DNA of 64,000 nt from Shewanella loihica PV-4 (lineage in GTDB: Bacteria > Pseudomonadota > Gammaproteobacteria > Enterobacterales > Shewanellaceae), in NCBI RefSeq assembly GCF_000016065.1, contig NC_009092.1:3534001-3598000 (forward strand), given 5' to 3'. The notes below the pieces were generated by a model that saw only the letters and a program-made list of their open reading frames with translations, was not told the origin of the DNA and ran no database searches. The translations under genes and the position numbers were made by a program. Positions 62,411 through 64,000 of this stretch are shown in pieces (the stretch's first letter is position 1; the number at the start of each line of letters is the position of its first letter).

Positions 62411-62467
62411 AAAATCGGCTCGTGAATATCCCTTATCGAGCGTGAATGTCTCTTACGAGCCGATTTT
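62411..62467. terminator. Large stem-loop after the DUF1840 gene
   Basis: AAAATCGGCTCGT (62411-62423) and ACGAGCCGATTTT (62455-62467) are perfect 13-bp inverted repeats with a 31-base loop. The loop carries two near-copies of CGTGAATATCCCTTA. A T-rich tail follows. It is a likely terminator, though its loop is unusually long. Confidence 0.6.
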
Positions 62468-63043
62468 ATACTTTTTACTATATTCATGAACTCTTTATTT
62501 CTGCCTCAGAAATCCAGGTTATTTTTATTCAAAATCTCGCCGACAAAACAATCCTATACATCCCGCCTGTTTTCAACACAAATCAATTAACAACTAATCA
62601 ACAAGTAAACCCCACCCAAATAAAAAAGCGCCATTGAAAACTTAAACAAAATAATATTAATCAGTTATAACTCATTTACCTAAACCTTCCCAAACTCACT
62701 GCCACAGCTTAACCACAGGCAAGAGTCATTCTACTTATTTAGCTGTTTTTAAAGCAAAACAATCGCGACAGAATGATTAGTCATTTTAGTCGAATAACCG
62801 AGCAAATTTTATTCAACACACTGCATAACTAACAGATAACGCGCATAATTTTAAAATGTACAAAAACTGAGACATTTGTATGACTTTTGTTAAATCACAC
62901 CTACTAATTGTCATAATAGGCTGTTAGTATGCTGTCGAGTTTTTAAACTAAGGATGGTTAAACGTAGCTAAAACCTACAATGAAAATTGGATTCAGATTA
63001 CTCATTTTCGATTTACACTTTTATTATAAAAATAAGGTAAAAC
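62468..63043. other. AT-rich gene-free stretch
   Basis: About 575 bp with a marked drop in G and C and no convincing gene. It must contain the promoter of the phospholipase D-like gene; AAGGT at 63034-63038 is its ribosome-binding site. Confidence 0.55.
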
Positions 63044-64000
63044 ATGAAAATTAATAAACTGAGTATGGGGTTGTTGTTATCGCTAGCTTCGTCAATGAGC
63101 TATGCCGATGATGTTGAAGTTTACTTTAATCACGTGGTCAATCCACCGGCCGTTCAAGCCGACCTTGAACAGAAAATTATCCAGCTTATCGATTCCGCCA
63201 ATAGCACCTTGTATATGGCGATCTATGATCTCGATCTGCCCGGTATTGCCAATGCCATGGTGGCCGCTAAACAGCGCGGCGTCGATGTAAAGTTTGTCAC
63301 CGACGAAGACAACATCGCCGGCGAGAATGACCAGGCCATCGCCATCTTAAATCAAGGCGGCGTCCCCTGGATCGACGACACCGAAAACGGTAGCTCAGGC
63401 TCCAAGATCCAGCACAACAAATTCATCGTCGTCGACGGCAAGAAGGTACTCACCGGCAGCACCAACTTTAGTCAGTCTGGCGTGCATGGCGATCTGGATG
63501 CCCAGGGCAACCTGATCAGCGAAGGCAATGATAACCATATCGTTATCATCGACTCTAACCAGCTAGCCAGCGTCTACACCCACCAGTTCAATCTGATGTG
63601 GGGCGACGGTCAGGGCGGCGCCAAAGACTCACTCTTTGGCCTGGGTAAGCCTGATCATCAGCTGGAGACCGTCTACACCAACAACGACAATATCCGCATC
63701 GATGTACAGTTCACCCCGCAGTCGCCAAGCGTCTACGTGGGCTCGACCCTATACAACATGCAGCAATACATTCGTAACGCCCAATATCGTATTCACCTGG
63801 CGCAATTTGTTATTAGCGCCCAGGATGTAGCCGATGAAATGGAGCTGAGACACGATGCCGGCGTCGAGGTACAAGGCCTGGGCGATGCGTCTTTCTTCTC
63901 TCGCTACTACTCTGAATTTCAGGATATGTTAGGCATAGAGAAGCCTAACACCTCAGGTGAGATCGAGGTGGACAGCTACACTGGCGCCGCCAACAACATC
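63044..64000 (+). CDS. Secreted phospholipase D-like protein, 3' end cut by the window
   Basis: The frame starts at ATG 63044 with AAGGT six bases upstream and runs off the right edge after 319 codons. A signal peptide covers about residues 1-21, ending SMSYADDV. A PLD/HKD catalytic motif is visible: HNKFIVVDGKK (from residue 124) followed by GSTNFSQSG. The second half-domain starts near residue 235 (IRNAQYRIHLAQFVIS) but its HKD lies outside or is altered. Such proteins hydrolyse phosphodiester bonds in lipids or nucleic acids. Cardiolipin synthases and Nuc-type nucleases share the fold; secretion points to nuclease or phospholipase activity. Confidence 0.87.
   Translation, partial: MKINKLSMGLLLSLASSMSYADDVEVYFNHVVNPPAVQADLEQKIIQLIDSANSTLYMAIYDLDLPGIANAMVAAKQRGVDVKFVTDEDNIAGENDQAIAILNQGGVPWIDDTENGSSGSKIQHNKFIVVDGKKVLTGSTNFSQSGVHGDLDAQGNLISEGNDNHIVIIDSNQLASVYTHQFNLMWGDGQGGAKDSLFGLGKPDHQLETVYTNNDNIRIDVQFTPQSPSVYVGSTLYNMQQYIRNAQYRIHLAQFVISAQDVADEMELRHDAGVEVQGLGDASFFSRYYSEFQDMLGIEKPNTSGEIEVDSYTGAANNI

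Noticed and set aside
62446..62637. 63-codon plus-strand frame in the AT-rich stretch
   Set aside because: It begins inside the large stem-loop, lacks a ribosome-binding site and has a low-complexity composition.

Overview
The window comes from a gammaproteobacterial chromosome, and the gene content points firmly to Shewanella. It carries a bacterial pepsin of the shewasin type, a split borosin methyltransferase/precursor pair like SonM/SonA, the LldEFG lactate complex, a CLCA_X-type protein, many GGDEF and TonB-dependent proteins, and moderately GC-rich coding DNA with AT-rich intergenic regions. I cannot fix the species from sequence alone. No rRNA, tRNA, CRISPR array or prophage is visible. 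The one intact insertion sequence is an IS110-family (IS1111-type) element.

Layout. 1-6 kb: queG (cut by the left edge), dodecin, a secreted alkyl sulfatase, and a GMC flavoprotein with its Tat-exported small subunit. 6-9.7 kb: a CDGSH/glutamate-synthase-domain fusion and a Sel1-repeat protein, both bordered by short tandem repeats. 9.8-13.3 kb: divergent metE and metR with MetJ and MetR-like sites between them. 13.3-20 kb: an HDOD protein, a GDSL esterase, btuB under a cobalamin riboswitch, a DUF805 protein, a secreted amidohydrolase and an unknown secreted protein. 20.3-22 kb: a BlaI/BlaR1-like pair with two palindromic operators. 22.3-27.6 kb: shewasin, a GNAT acetyltransferase, then the borosin methyltransferase, its precursor peptide and a TPR-GGDEF protein. 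27.7-33.2 kb: a symporter fused to a solute-binding domain, a CLCA_X-type protein and fadE. 33.2-38 kb: lldEFG facing fadE across a CRP-like regulatory region, a LysR regulator and PpiC. 38.2-39.5 kb: the insertion sequence with a probable bridge RNA region. 39.8-43.2 kb: a DUF4344 metallopeptidase, MgtE and MscS. 43.8-48.7 kb: a proline uptake and synthesis operon (small membrane protein, putP, proB, proA, proC). 48.8-58.6 kb: mostly secreted or envelope enzymes (glycerophosphodiesterase, M14 peptidase plus alpha/beta hydrolase, PagL-like deacylase, multidomain endonuclease, YtcJ-like amidohydrolase), a CbiM-like membrane protein and a second diguanylate cyclase. 58.7-61.8 kb: a two-gene operon of unknown function. 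62-64 kb: DUF1840 protein and a secreted phospholipase D-like protein cut by the right edge.

How the genes fit together. Methionine and B12 are linked: BtuB import is controlled by B12 through the riboswitch, while MetE supplies B12-independent methionine synthesis under MetR/MetJ-like control. Fatty-acid oxidation (fadE) and L-lactate oxidation (lldEFG) share one divergent control region. Proline uptake and all three steps of proline synthesis from glutamate form one transcription unit, which suits osmolyte accumulation in a marine bacterium.

The strongest leads are the split borosin locus; the uncharacterised pair at 58669-61832 (PH-like, TerB-like and glycine-rich membrane segments in one protein, a His/Asp motif protein in the other); proC, which appears to lack any standard start codon and to begin at ATC; the IS1111-type element with its long structured non-coding end flanked by REP-like repeats; a 58-residue membrane peptide translationally coupled to putP; and a set of short AAAAGC-containing tandem repeats placed next to gene ends.
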